A stretch of DNA of 64,000 nucleotides from Purpureocillium takamizusanense. Lineage: Eukaryota; Ascomycota; Sordariomycetes; Hypocreales; Ophiocordycipitaceae. The stretch's first letter is position 1. Every line of letters begins with the position of its first letter. The notes under the pieces were generated by a model. The model was not told the origin of the DNA. It worked only from the letters and a program-made list of their open reading frames with translations, and ran no database searches. The translations under genes and the position numbers were made by a program. Shown here one piece after another: positions 47,338-59,537 of the stretch. The stretch lies in assembly GCF_022605165.1 (NCBI RefSeq), contig NC_063068.1, positions 4,092,001 through 4,156,000 of the forward strand. The letters are read 5' to 3'.

Positions 47338-50070
47338 CGTTGCGGTGCCTAGTTGCCGACGAGTGTTGAGGTCCGTGACTATGGTCGTGAGTCGACGTCA
47401 ACGGCGGCGGCGACGACAACAGCAGCACAACGCACTGACAGAGTCGTTGACTCTCCTTGACAACAGGCTGGGCTGGGGCAAGCAAAACGAAGGGGAGAGA
47501 GGTTTGGGCCGTCGGCCGGCGCGAGGGAAATAGCCGCAAAGTCCCACGGCGAAGGCTCGACAGTCCAGCAGAAACAGGGGGGGTGGCCTCAGTCGTGAGC
47601 TGGCGGCGACAATCGCCAGGGCCTCTGGGAGCCTGACTGCTCGAGGCTCGCCTCGACGCGATCCTCCAGCCGGACGCCCGCAGCGACGCCTCACGACAGG
47701 CTAGGAGCCACAGCCGCGGAACCAAATTCAGCCCAGCGAGAGGCTGCATCCCCCCCTGGCTCGGGCCCTGGGACCCTGGACAGTGGCGTCTGCGGGAGGC
47801 TGTCTCATTCGGCGCATCATCGTTGGCGGCGCGAGCTGAATGCATTGGACGCAATGGTCAGGGCCGAGTCGGGAATGGCGCCGCGAGCAGCGCACGAGGC
47901 CGCCTGGGACGGCGCTGGGGCAATTTCTTCTCCATAGCTCCACGGGCTCCCAAGCCCGTTTTGTTCGCCAGGGTGACGGGGCGGGCGAGTGGGCGGACGA
48001 CGCACGGCGCGGTCGCTGACGGTGCCCTTGTGGTGGTGATGAAGGCATTCAGCTGTTGCGGAGCGATGGATGATGGATGGGGCGGGCAGCGACAGAACCC
48101 CCGTCAGTCGAGGCCCCTTGTTGGCCCCTGCCGAACGGCCTGGTCCCTACGATGCGGAAGGAGGCTCTTTCCAAGGCAAGGCTCTAACTTCCCTCCCTGC
48201 CCTCCACGAGCCACTGCACATCAAGGTTACTCCAACGCAACGCACAGCAGTGGGGGTACCTTGCGCCTCACATGTGCTCCCGAAGTAGGTACTACCTACC
48301 GCAGATGGGGAAATTGCAGCACGCAGGGTAAGCAAACGGGGGGATTTTGACCCGTAAAGTATGTGTCAAATACGAAGCAAGAGTGCCCCGGAGCGAGCGT
48401 TGCCGCTAGGGCAATCGCGCCTGCGAAGTAAACTAACGTTGGTAGTAGCTGCCTCGAAAATCGATTCTCTTGAGTCCCCAGCGTTAGTAGGAAGACGGAT
48501 TCCGACATCGTCCCGGCGACAGGGAAGGAGCGCCTGACCCAAAGCTTTGTCGGTGAACTGCCCTTGCCTGCCGTTCATCAACAATTGACAAAACCCTAGG
48601 TATCAACTCCACGGCTTGGGCGGCCCACACAGCTTCTCTCCCACGACCAGCCACAGCACACCATCTCTCTCTGCCTTTCGCCCTTAGTTTCCCCGGCCAG
48701 AGTGACGACTCCAAAAATACCACCACCAACACCGCCACCATGACGGATCCAACACACGCCAGCATCGACGAAGGAGGCCGACGATCCTTGTGGGGGACGC
48801 TGGGCCACGAAAAGAGATCCACAATTGCTCCGTCCTGCCCGTCCATCAACGTTCCCATGTTGCCACAGCATCCTCGCATCGCTTCTTGCACCCACCCATG
48901 ACGGGAGGTCGATCTCACATGGCTGGAGGTTGGTTATACAGCCTCTCCGTGTGACTCTGTCGTGCCTCTGTGTCGTCAGGGAGGTCCAGGCCATGTCCGA
49001 AGACGTGCAGGTCGACCGCGCTCCCACCAACCGATGTTAGTAGTACATATTCCTTTTCGCAACGTTGGCCGGCGGCCATCTGCGGCGGAACGGAACCGCA
49101 CCATCCCACAGGGAGGCCCTTGTTGCCCAACGCAGAGCCGCATTTTCAGCGGCTTTGGTCCTTGTGCCGGATCAAAACATCCTGAACAGAACCGCCTGAT
49201 TCGTGAGTGCTCCATGATTAATGGCACGAGTTCCCAACAAGATTCTGATGGCATTAGGATCTCCGTTGCCATGTTGGTACCGTAAAAATCGAGCAAATTG
49301 GCAGCGTCTTTCGCTTGCTCACCAGCCCGATTTTCAAGCAGACGCTCACAGGGATTGGCCATCCATCCCCCCCCCCCGAGGGGGGCCCAACAACAATATG
49401 CCACCACCATCAAGTGTCAAAATCCGTCCAATTTGTCGAGGCTCTACGAAACTTTGTCCTTCGTACCCTACGTACATATGTACCGTTGACCGCCACGAAT
49501 CACCCTCATTCTTATGTGTGGTGCATGCGTGTGAGTGCCGATGAGGGTACAATAGTGCCTCGATATGCAAGTCGTTTGGACCCTGCAGACGGGCGACAAC
49601 GAAAATTAGCAATTGCCTGGCGAGAGAGAGTACACGTGTAAATTATATCACTAACAACCCAATGGACAGGCTCCAAAGCGCATAATGGCCATTGAGGGCC
49701 CGCCATGCTGACACAATGTTGATGCAGCTTGAAGGAACAGGTCCCCGCAGCTATTCGCGAACGCGTTGCCCTTAAGCATGTCCGCTAGCTCACGAGGAAC
49801 GGTCACCAACCACGATACTTCGTATAGCCGAAGCGAATCGTCAACCTTCAAGCGACGCCTCACACCCAATATGGGGGGCCAACACGCTCAACCTCAATCA
49901 CAGACTCGCCACAAAAGTAAACAGCTGTTATTCGACGTCGATTGATCAATACATACAGGGAGCAGCTTGCGTATACGAAGTAGGGCTCAGTCACTACTCA
50001 TATCGCTTTACCCCAAACGCCAGCATCCGTACCACAAACAAACATACCCAGAATGGTCCAATTCTATCCC
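47338..50070. other. Intergenic, 2.7 kb
   Basis: Upstream of the membrane protein gene and downstream of the Nudix-like gene. No gene is supported by any frame. Perfect inverted motif ATAC-TTC-GTAT is at 49815-49825. Confidence 0.55.
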
Positions 50071-51339
50071 TCAAACGTTCTGGAAAGGAAGCTCTCTCTG
50101 CAGGCCCTGCCTCAACATGCTAAAGCGTTCGTCGTCCTCGGGTCGTATCAGCCCCTTGCGTAGCAAAAAGTCCAGCATGACAAGTCCACAGTTGGGCTTC
50201 CACTCGGCTCGCCTCAGGTCCCGCTTGACATCGTCCACGGGCTTCAAGAAGAAACCGGCTATAGCGTTGGGCTCACTCGGCTGGGGGACGAAGCTCGGAT
50301 CCACCTCGAGATCAAACGTGAAACGGACGCCAGGCTCCAGCTGGCCCTGCTCCGAACCGGCCACTGCATCCTTCTTGTCGAAGAAGGAAATCCGGGGGCC
50401 CTCCATCACCGTGCCGACAAAGGTGCCATGGGCAGTCACCACCCGGGAGCGCACATCAATCGTCAGCTGGGCCTCCTCCATGGCTTCACGCTGCAACGTC
50501 CTGAGTGGATCCATGCTGTCTCTGGGGTCCATTGCGCCGGCGACGATCTGGTCGAGCTTGCCGGCATATGTTACGTTCTGCGACCGTCTCGACACCCAGA
50601 TGTGCATCTTTGGTCGCCCGTCAACCCGTTTTACCGTGTATACGTTCAGATGTGTGCCCGTTGTTACAATGCCGAAAACGCCTCGCAGAGGAGATGGCAT
50701 CTTGATACCTATCAAGTGGTCCTCGAGTCCACGGATAGGGTGGTAGTCGGATCTTTTTTCCAGCCATTTGCGCACGCCTCCGAGCAGGCCCAGGTTCTTC
50801 TCGCAAAGTTTGACAAACTCTATCCGGCAAATCTCGACAACATCGTCGCCGACGCCGATCCGCGAAGCCAGGTGGACTCTGCGTTCAGCTTTGGAAATGC
50901 GAAAGCTTGTTCCGTCCCAGCGAATCTCGGCCACAAACTCGGGGAGCATGTATCCCACAGGTCCGTGGCTGTCGAGCAAGCGGAACTCCCAAAGACTGCC
51001 GACGTCCTTGTCGAACTTGTTGCACATGCGAACCACGTCGTAGAAGGAAGGCATGCTTGCGGCGAAGGCGGGTTCGACGGCCCAATGTTGGAAGACTGAG
51101 GTCGGGGACGGTACGCTGGCCGAGGGCCGCACGATGTCTCTCGCTGGCAGGGCGGTTGGGGCCACGCTGGTAGGCATACCGACGACTGGTTTGCTCCTGC
51201 CGGTGTCGAGTCCCGAGAGCGCACCGGGCGTGTGCGCGGTGGGCAGTTGTTGCGGCCAGCGACGACCCTGATTCTCCCCAAGGCTGCGAGGCGCTGAGTG
51301 AAGCGGCTGGGCCGGGGGCGAATCCCAGGGGACCGCCAT
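50071..51339 (-). CDS. Nudix-like protein (DUF4743/thiamine-related type)
   Basis: Single exon, 422 aa from the first ATG at 51339. The C-terminal two thirds resemble the fungal and plant family that joins a DUF4743 region to a Nudix domain, whose yeast member YJR142W acts on damaged thiamine diphosphate analogues by family knowledge. Visible landmarks are GVFGIVTTGTHLNVYT, MHIWVSRRSQNVTYAGKLDQ and REAMEEA. The Nudix box is not standard: the first Gly and Glu of the GX5E part are shifted or missing, while the three Glu of the REUXEE core remain, so activity is uncertain. The first 90 residues are low-complexity, rich in Pro, Ser, Ala and Thr, and longer than usual. Cytosolic or mitochondrial location cannot be told. 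Confidence 0.75.
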   Translation of the reverse strand: MAVPWDSPPAQPLHSAPRSLGENQGRRWPQQLPTAHTPGALSGLDTGRSKPVVGMPTSVAPTALPARDIVRPSASVPSPTSVFQHWAVEPAFAASMPSFYDVVRMCNKFDKDVGSLWEFRLLDSHGPVGYMLPEFVAEIRWDGTSFRISKAERRVHLASRIGVGDDVVEICRIEFVKLCEKNLGLLGGVRKWLEKRSDYHPIRGLEDHLIGIKMPSPLRGVFGIVTTGTHLNVYTVKRVDGRPKMHIWVSRRSQNVTYAGKLDQIVAGAMDPRDSMDPLRTLQREAMEEAQLTIDVRSRVVTAHGTFVGTVMEGPRISFFDKKDAVAGSEQGQLEPGVRFTFDLEVDPSFVPQPSEPNAIAGFFLKPVDDVKRDLRRAEWKPNCGLVMLDFLLRKGLIRPEDDERFSMLRQGLQRELPFQNV

Positions 51340-52305
51340 ATTTTTGATGGTCAAGAGGGCTTACCGCCCTCGCCCTCGCCGGTTGTAAGCCAAGAGAAAG
51401 ATGGGCAACTGAGGGTTAAGTTCCGAGACCTCTGGCCGTCACCGGAACTCTCACCAGGCCGCCCGTGCAAGCCACAGCGACGAGCTTGCCCACCGCCGGT
51501 GGTTTGGTGGCAGTCGGCCACGCAGGTTCCTGGCCACGGCTCCGTGACCGAGGCCGTGCAACCCATGGGGCAAGCAAACAAGGCAAGGACAGATGTTGGG
51601 GGAAAGTCGGGGGCAACGCACTGAGTCGCGTCGAGCCGCAACATGGCATCCTCATCGGGGAGTGGTCGTTTTTTGGGGGTACCGGGTTCCTGGGTCCTGC
51701 TCTAGAGCTTCCTCCGTGCTGGGGTGGCACGGCAGGCCTGATCCTCTTTCCCGTCGCGCAAGCGTGCATCGGCATCATGCAGGATGGCTGTTGGACTGCA
51801 CACCGGGATCTCTCTTCTCGCTGAGTCGCAACATCCAATTGGCCATTGGGCGAATATCGTGTCCTACGCTTGCGGCCAGGCCCACGCAGTCCCTCTCATC
51901 GAGGAGTTGCTTTTTCAGACATGGCGCATGCATCCGGGAAGGCGAGCAAGGGGCGGCGGACCGGTCAAGTTGGGAACCTGGATCTGCCAAGGACGAGGAG
52001 GGTGGGCAGGACTGTTGAGCATACCGGCTCGCACACACTTCTTTTTTGGCAGGTACATCTGTGAGTGGCTCATACTATGTACGAGCAATCATGGGTCTCG
52101 TCGGCAGACCCTATCCGGATCGTTCATGCAGCGCCTCCTCGTGCTCTCGATGCATGAGATGCCAGAGAGACGGGACGCTGGCTGGCGCGCGGCATGGACG
52201 AGACTAGCCGAGACAGAGGAGCATACGTACATATGTATATTGTACATGAAGAGAAGAAAAGAAGGGAAACAGCCTGCTGCAGCCAACTGGGGCGGCGGCG
52301 GCAGC

Positions 52306-52335
52306 GTACCGTACCGTACCGGACCGTACCGGACC
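52306..52335 (+). repeat. CCGTA/CCGGA pentamer repeat
   Basis: Six pentamers, mixed CCGTA and CCGGA units, in intergenic DNA. Confidence 0.8.
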
Positions 52336-53093
52336 ATGGCCAGGCATCGGGAGGCGGTAATACATACATACTAAGTTAGTTAGTAGTGAGTCTTTAGGCG
52401 GACGGGAGGCTTTCGCCACAGATGGCCAGGCGGCACGACGAGGTTGGACGGACGCAAGGGCTGGGAGCCCAGGTGTCATCTGTCAGGGATGTGCTTGACC
52501 GGTCCCGTTGCTCGCTCGATGTCTGACGAATGGCAGCCTTCGGGGCGAGTCGGGACATATGGTGGACAACCACTGGTCTCGGGCGAGTGGCATTCGCTTT
52601 TTCACTTAGTCTGAGGGTACTTTGTAGCACCTGGCGTTCTCTGTGTGCAAGAACGTCCCTTGAAGTGGTACGCGATGATAGTTAGTACGCCTCCGATTGC
52701 GGCGTGCAACCCCGTCAAGCATGGAGGCACAGGTTGGCGGCCACGAATCAGTGGCGCGTGCAGAGAGAGAGAGACGCCATGACGCCTTTTGCTAAATCGA
52801 CAGCGACTATTTCCATCGTGGCCCAAGACACACCCAGGAAAGGAGAGACGCCGGCATGCGTGCCTGCGGGCGCGGCACAGAGGCGTACCTTGTGCAACGC
52901 ACGAGGCTTATTGGGGTACCCTTATTCCTGGTGCTCACAGGGCCCCTGCAGCTCGCCACACCGGCGGCGGCTGGTGAGGACGCAACAAACGAAGTGGTTG
53001 GGTCGTCGTCCTGCCCTCACATGCGGGCATGGTGCATTTTGCTTTTATTCGATTTTGATTCGCGCGTGCCTGCTCGCTCTGCAGCCAGCAACA

Positions 53094-53108
53094 GTGTACG
53101 AAGTACAC
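53094..53108. repeat. Perfect 6-bp inverted repeat with GAA spacer
   Basis: Arms GTGTAC and GTACAC around GAA, a member of the recurrent intergenic motif family, about 260 bp upstream of the complex I subunit gene. Confidence 0.75.
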
Positions 53109-53364
53109 TCACTCAATCAGATGCATCGTGCGCAGTACAGTATCTTACACCAACCCAGGCGGCGGCGCTAGCCTTAAAGCCGACCAGTTATATGCGCTAC
53201 AATCACCCCGCCCATGATTGGTTGATTGCGCTTACCTAAAGGCTTGAGCCCCAGCCCCGACCTGCGACAACCTCACTTTGGCCCTCCCAGAGTTGCGGCG
53301 CCCCGGCCTTTCTTGGGAGCTTCGTTCCATTCGACCCTCAATTGACGACGCCAGCCCTGCCAAC

Positions 53365-54260
53365 ATGCTCGCCGCACGACAACGAGCAGGCCAGATGGCC
53401 CGTCAGCTGCAGCGGACATGCCGCGGCTACGCCTCCGACGCCCACAAGCCCGCCGCCGCCGCGGCCACCGAGTCCTTTGGGGTGAGTTTCATCCTGCTTG
53501 CTCCGCCCGAGGAGCCTGGCATCATCCTTCTATCGGCGGGGACTGCCGGCCCTAGGCCCGCATCAGTCATGTTCCCATGTGACGTGCGGCCATGGAATAA
53601 ATACTGACGAGGAGCTTGCTGCTTCTGTTTTATGCCACAGGCGGGATCCAAGGCGACGGTTGCGCTCTTCTTCGGCAGCGTGCTCGTCTACCAGTTCGCG
53701 CCCAGGAAGGGCGAGGAGTCGGCCATCACGAACCTCATCCACAAGTACACCTCGCAGGCGGAGGACTGGGAGGAGATCAACGCGCTACACACAAAGGCCA
53801 TGGAGCAGGCCGGCTTCGACCGCAACCTGTTTGAGAACGCCTCCAACAAGCACAGATACGTCGACGTCGCCTTTCCCGAGTACGTCAAATCACTCCCACC
53901 GCGCCGCCCACAACACGCATAAGCACGCATCGCCCCGATGCGCAATCCCCCCTCCTCCTCCTCTCCCCGCAGTGTGTGCTTTTTTTTTTGTCCCGTATCA
54001 GCGTCGCAGGACGCGGCCGTCGGACGGGGTAGACCTATTCCATGCACACGCGCGAGAAGAAGAAGAAGAAGAAGAAGAAGGGAAAGAAGAGATATGGCTG
54101 ACAATGCGCGCCATGATACAGAGCTTTCCAATCCCATGCGCCGCGAAACATCCAGGCCGGCCACTTGATCAACCTGGACCACGTCGTGGAGCACTACAAG
54201 CAGCAGCACGTCAAGGATGAGGAGCGCAAGGCCAAGAAGCTGGCGGAGCGGGAGGCTTGA
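53365..54260 (+). CDS. NADH:ubiquinone oxidoreductase 17.8 kDa subunit
   Basis: Exons 53365-53481, 53641-53879 and 54122-54260 give 164 aa. The N-terminus MLAARQRAGQMARQLQRTCR is a mitochondrial presequence (basic, no acids). A hydrophobic segment follows (ATVALFFGSVLVYQFA, about 44-59), and the C-terminus has APRNIQAGHLINLDHVVEHY and a Lys/Glu-rich end. This matches the Neurospora 17.8 kDa complex I subunit as I remember it, an accessory inner-membrane subunit found in fungi. Splice sites are standard; the third exon is fixed in frame by the conserved NLDHVVEHY segment. The role is assembly or stability of respiratory complex I. Confidence 0.88.
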
Positions 54261-55548
54261 GAGGCTGGCGGTATTGAGGATGAAGCAGCAGTAGGGCCTG
54301 GGAGACGGAGGAATGTACATCAGATCAGGGCGTGGCATAGAACCTGACGAGCGTCACATCCAATGCGGAGACGTGATTTCTTCTTTGTTCAACACTCTGT
54401 GCAACTTGGCCTCCTCCCCATTATCCGTGATGTAATGGTAGTGGTTGGTGTCGGGCTATTTGCGCTGGCACTGAGAGCGTTGGTCTTCCAGACAATGAGC
54501 CCCTTGAGGTAGAGAGAGTCATCCGGCTCCCGATATAGCTTTAACGTGTCAACAGCCCCAAGACTCAGGTCCCGTGTTTTACAATAAAGGCAGGTCGTCT
54601 TTTTATGTTCAGCAGATGGACATGGTTTGGGAACAGCCCCGACACGTTCATACACACTTGATGGATTCTAACGGTTCGGAGCCATGTACTTGGCTCATCC
54701 GTGGATGGATTCATGGCCAGCATGGCATTAGTCGGGGAAATGCCAGCCACTGGCCAGTAGCTTCCCTGCGTCCTCCATCCTCTAAAGCAACTGGATACTG
54801 AGCAAGAGCAGTATAGTAGTATCCCCGAATGCTGTAAAGCGATGAGGGCTCTTGCGAATAGTGCTACTAGTAGCAGTATCCTGCAGAGACATCACGACGC
54901 GAGGCGTTCCACATAATGGGTTGTTTTTTTTTGTCCCTTCTCAGCCCTTGTCTGGACTCGGCTACGTAGTGTCGCCCCTATTCTGTGTCATTCCGGTGCT
55001 CTGGTATCGTTACGTCCGCTGTTTGTTTGCCAGGCGTGGTGGGTAAGTGTCGGCTGGTGGTCGGCTCGGCGGATTAAAAAGGTCAGAAACTCTCGACTGC
55101 CTTTGTCAAGTTCGCAGGGCGGAACGGAACACCTTGCCCCATTTGTAGACAAGACCCCATGGCACGCGATGGCTCAAAGTTGTCGCTCTTATGTGGCAAA
55201 AGGCACGTCGCCCTCTGTGCCTGCGGGGACCCCCGTGGAGCATACGGGCCCCCAGTCCCTCGCGCGCCTATATTCAACGACCATCCTGCAAAAAGGCACC
55301 AGAGGCTGCGTTCGTCATTGGGGTGGCATGTCAGCGGCTTCCAGAGACAAAGCCTCACATCATACACAGGCACCGACCCAGGGAAACAGCAGTTGCGATG
55401 AAAAAGAGGACAATGCTCCTTTATTGTACTATCATGGTACCCATTGTCATCAGATACGTTGGCAGAGGCATCGCCACTCTGCCAAGCCCATTCCTTTTCG
55501 CCCGTAACATGTCCGTGAATGCAGAAACCACCCGAGACCACAGCCTTC
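54261..55548. other. Intergenic between convergent genes
   Basis: About 1.3 kb downstream of both flanking genes. No gene is supported; AAG repeat DNA lies just upstream, inside the complex I subunit intron. Confidence 0.6.
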
Positions 55549-56365
55549 TTACTTGAGGGGAATGAAACGAGAAGAGTGCGTGGCACCGATACCGGGTCGG
55601 CCGTGCTTGACGGGCTTGCTGTGGAGAGAGTCAGCGCTTCCGCCCCGCCCCGCGAGATGACGACAGACGAGAGAGGGTAAGGAAGGGGTGCGTACTATGA
55701 GATAGAGAACTCAGCCAGGTAGTGGCCAACCATCTCAGGCTTGATCTCCACCTGGTTGAACTCCTTGCCGGAGTAGATGCCGATGACGGAGCCGATCATC
55801 TCGGGGACGACAATCATGTCGCGGAGATGGGTCTTGACGAGGTCGGGCTTCTCGTTGGGCTTGGCCTCCTGCTTGGCCTTGCGGAGCTTCTTGATGAGGC
55901 CCATAGGGCGGCGCTTCAGACCACGGTTGATCCTGCGGCGGGCACGGGCGTGGACGACATCGCGGAGCTGGTCGGAGCTGAGATCCAGGAGGCTGTGAAA
56001 ATCACTTCAATCAGTATGTCTGCTCTCGCTCGAACATATATGCTTGCTCGTCTTCGGGATTCGCGATTATTTTGTCTCCGCCAGGGCGAGTCTCGGGTGT
56101 TCGGTGAAAGAAAAAAACGTACTTGTCAAGGTCGATTCCTCGGTAAGAGAACTTGCGGAAGGCTCTTCTCTTCTTGAGCTCGGCGGCCTCCTCGGCGTTC
56201 TAAAATCCGCCCTCTGTTAGTCGCCCATCTTCATCATGATCGGTCGAGGACGGGAGGGGGTAACGGCAGGGCACGATGGCAAGACGGCGATAGTAGTTTG
56301 CCATCGCACCGGTGGCGTCGAGGATCTCGTGCAGAAAGTTGACAACGTACGTATTCGTCAGCCAT
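55549..56365 (-). CDS. RPS15: 40S ribosomal protein S15 (uS19)
   Basis: Exons 56365-56351, 56199-56123, 55992-55696 and 55618-55549 give 152 aa. The first exon encodes only MADEY. The conserved run [18 protein letters not shown] start, [45 protein letters not shown] and [18 protein letters not shown] confirm uS19. It sits at the head of the small subunit, near the decoding site. Introns are short with good signals, and introns early in the gene are common in fungal ribosomal protein genes. Confidence 0.97.
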
Positions 56366-59300
56366 GATCGCGGTGTTGGAGTTCTCGAATTCGCCTGTCG
56401 CTGGGTGTCGACGAGCGAATGTACTTGCCGGGATGGAGTCGTAGGAGGGCTGTCGAGTCGCTGGCGGGTTGACGAGCCAGGCCACTCCAAAATTTGCCAG
56501 TAGGGTTTTCGTGCCCTTCGCCTGTTGAGTCACGTGAGAATTTTGGCGACCTCTGCGCGGATTGTGGGCTGGGCGCCCGTCCGTTTGAGTGTGTGGGTCA
56601 TCAGTTCACGGCCGACAGACCTAACCTACCCCATTGTTTAGCCGGTGACGCCTGGGTGGGGCCTGGGTAGATTCTGCACCAACGACCACTACAGAGAGCA
56701 CTAGTCGCTCTTGGGGGAGAGCACGTGCAGCTCTCCCCCTGTCGATTGTCGTCGAGGCTCTCGTCGACATCACGAACAGGCAGCCACGTTGCCTGCCAAG
56801 ACCGGCATCTCGTCCAAGTGGACTGAGACCCAGCGCCCAGGCCTTGGGGCCAAGGCACCTTCGTCACATCCTCATGTGCTGCGAGACAGCGCCGACGGAG
56901 CAGGCACAGGGATGCTCGCCGCATGAGCAGCGAACGAGCGGTCGACAACGCGGCGACTCAGCCAAGTTGACGGTGGTGGCATCGGCGGCGCATCACGGCG
57001 AGCGCGAAAAGTCCCCTTGTCGTCAAAGGAGTGCGACCTGGTAGTCCCTTCCCGCCCCGACATTGCGAGCTTTGCGTACGTGCACTGTGCATCGCAATTG
57101 GGAAAGATGGCGAGGCATTGGCGGCCGCGCCGCTCTGTACGAAGTACTTCACGAAAAGGCAAAGGGGCAGGCCTCGAAGCAGCAGAGTACGGAGTATGTA
57201 CGTCGTGCTCGGCAGCACAGAGAGATGTACCCAGGCGAAGAAATTGGACAAATGCCGCCTTTGCAGCCCGAAATCGTGCCACGGGATGTCGATGCAGACG
57301 GCTCTCGGTTAGCGGTCTGAAGGCGACCCGGGGTGTCTAGGGCCCGTCCATTCAGTGAGCGTGGTTTGCAAGCCTTCGTTTCCGCGCCGTGTAACTGCTG
57401 ACGGCCGGTCTGCTGGCTCTGGGCAGGGCGGCTTGGCCGGCGAGCATGGTTGCACGAAAGTAACGAGGGGTGCCATTTGAGGACCGGCAAGCCGGGACAA
57501 GGAATGGAGCAATACGTGCTCCCGTCCTCCGGAGGCAGGGCGGTCACATGGGATGGGGGATTGCACGTACTTCGTACATACCCTCCATCAGGCGCGGGTC
57601 TCGGCGTGCAAGAGGGGGGCTGCGGCGGGCGAGGGTTCGGGCTCTGTCCGGGTCGAGCCGTGGCCGCGCCGGGCTGGTGGGAGGGCAGTTGAACGAGCAG
57701 CAGTGCTCGCCGGAGGACAGCCCCGAGAGCCAAGGCGAGCTTGACGTGAGGGCAATTACGTCGTTCAGTAATGCCCGTGTATGCGATAGCGACTTGTCTG
57801 GCGCCGAGACGACGTCGGAACGCTTGGCGTTGGACGGCGTGTGAAGGGCGACGGGGGGTTAGTTAAAAAATGACTGTGACGTGTTGGGCGCTGGTGGGTG
57901 CGAGCCCTTTGCCGTCTCGGCCGCCGGCAGGGCAGCAGTTTTGGTGCCCGCCCGTTGCGGGTGACGGTGCTGCTTCGTACCTGCGGTATCAATTGATGTC
58001 CCCGGGTGCGTGACGGGCGGCTTGTTGCTGCTGCCGCCGCTGTTCCGTAGCGTTGGGTTGAGGCGTGCAGGGGTGACGCCCAGTCGGTTTACGTGTCCGT
58101 CTCGGCTGCTTGATCCATGTCAGTTACAGTTTACTGTATACCTACTGTATATATTGGCTCAATCGTACGTACTTCGCACAAACAGCCAAATGCAGTAGTA
58201 TGTGTAGGGACCAAGGGCGTCGTATATGAGGTAATCCATGCTCAAATACTTTGTTAGGCGCCTCATAGCAGTGCTACTAATGGAAGTTAGGTACCTAGTA
58301 GTGAGGTAGGTGGAACAGCACAGCCTGCGGTAACTTGGCATCCCTTTTTGGTTCTCTCCCCAGGTACAGTATACAGGATCGTGCCAATCTTGTCCAGGAC
58401 GGTGTCCCGCAGCAATGAAATACCCCGTACGTACCATGTCCACGGCTTCGACCTAGAGTCCGGTCTGGCTTGCGATGGATGATGATGCACGTGCGCGGTC
58501 TGGCAGCATTCGTGAGGTGGCCGTCATTTAGCTATAGTGGTGCCTCTGGATATCATTTTGCTGCTACCAATTGCCACTACCAAGTTGGGTGCCTAACTGA
58601 CTGCTTCGTACTAGATACCCTGACGCACCAAACGTGCGAGGTTGGATACAGTGCTTGCAGGTATTGCCGCCGGCGGCGGCGGCGGCAGCGGGCGGGCGGG
58701 CGGGCGAGCCAGCAGCGTCCAAAGTGGGTGACACCACCGCCCGCCAAAAGTTCAGAAAGGAGCGACCCATGCTGGGCAGTGGCCGGCTCGGGTCTTGGCG
58801 GTCTCGGCGTCGTTTCGCCTTTTCCGCTGGGTGATGCCGCCAAGCCCTTGCGGTTTGCGCAGCGCCGTCCAGCGACAAAAGGACGCGACCCTCGCCCTCC
58901 GGTCTGTCGGGGGGGGAGGGAAGAGGTTCCTGAGTGCAGACATCTCGAGGTCGCCGTGTTTGCGAGCAACACACGACGCTCTGCCCGCCGCCTCATCTTG
59001 GTCCATCGTGTCAAGCCTCACGACAGCGCCTCCGGTCGTCCTCATCCGCGTCCAAGGCCGGTGACGTGAACCATCCGCCGGTTGGCCTTGCTGGAGACGC
59101 CCATTGGACGGCTCCAAGCGACCCGGGGCGTCCGTCTGGTATTTGACCTGACACGCGGGCCGGGCCATCGTCAGCTTCGGCGCCGCATCGTTCATTACAT
59201 ACAAAGTACCTACAGCTCATCCATCCGCCATCGCCAACGCCTCGTCCTACCCCACGGCCCACCTGCCGCCGCCTCCCCGGGACCGCCGTTGCCCGTGGGC

Positions 59301-59537
59301 CTGCCTTCATCAGCCCGCGGGCCATGCGTGCATGACCCGACGCCGGAGACAAGCGACTGGGTACCAAACTGGACGCGGGCCATCGGCGTCGTCCCACGCC
59401 TTGTAAGCCACGCCCGCCGCCGCCAGAAGTCACGGGCCACGTCGAATTCGACTTCGACTTCGACTTCGACAGCGACCCGTCGCCGCCGGCCTTTGACCCC
59501 GCAAGCTTCGGGATAGCTTGCTTCTCCCGCTCCGACC
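56366..59537. other. Intergenic, 3.2 kb, divergent
   Basis: Between RPS15 and the second membrane protein gene. Open frames are short and in conflicting phases; no family is seen. It includes GTAC-NNN-GTAC motifs at 57137-57147 and 57567-57577, and a TTCGAC hexamer repeat near 59448-59470. Confidence 0.55.
59448..59470 (+). repeat. TTCGAC hexamer repeat
   Basis: About four tandem TTCGAC units, 70 bp upstream of the membrane protein start, probably in its leader. Confidence 0.75.

Larger units (their letters stand above)
51340..53364. other. Intergenic, divergent promoters
   Basis: Two kb between the Nudix-like gene and the complex I subunit gene. It contains the CCGTA repeat at 52306-52335 and the inverted motif at 53094-53108. 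No gene is supported. Confidence 0.6.
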
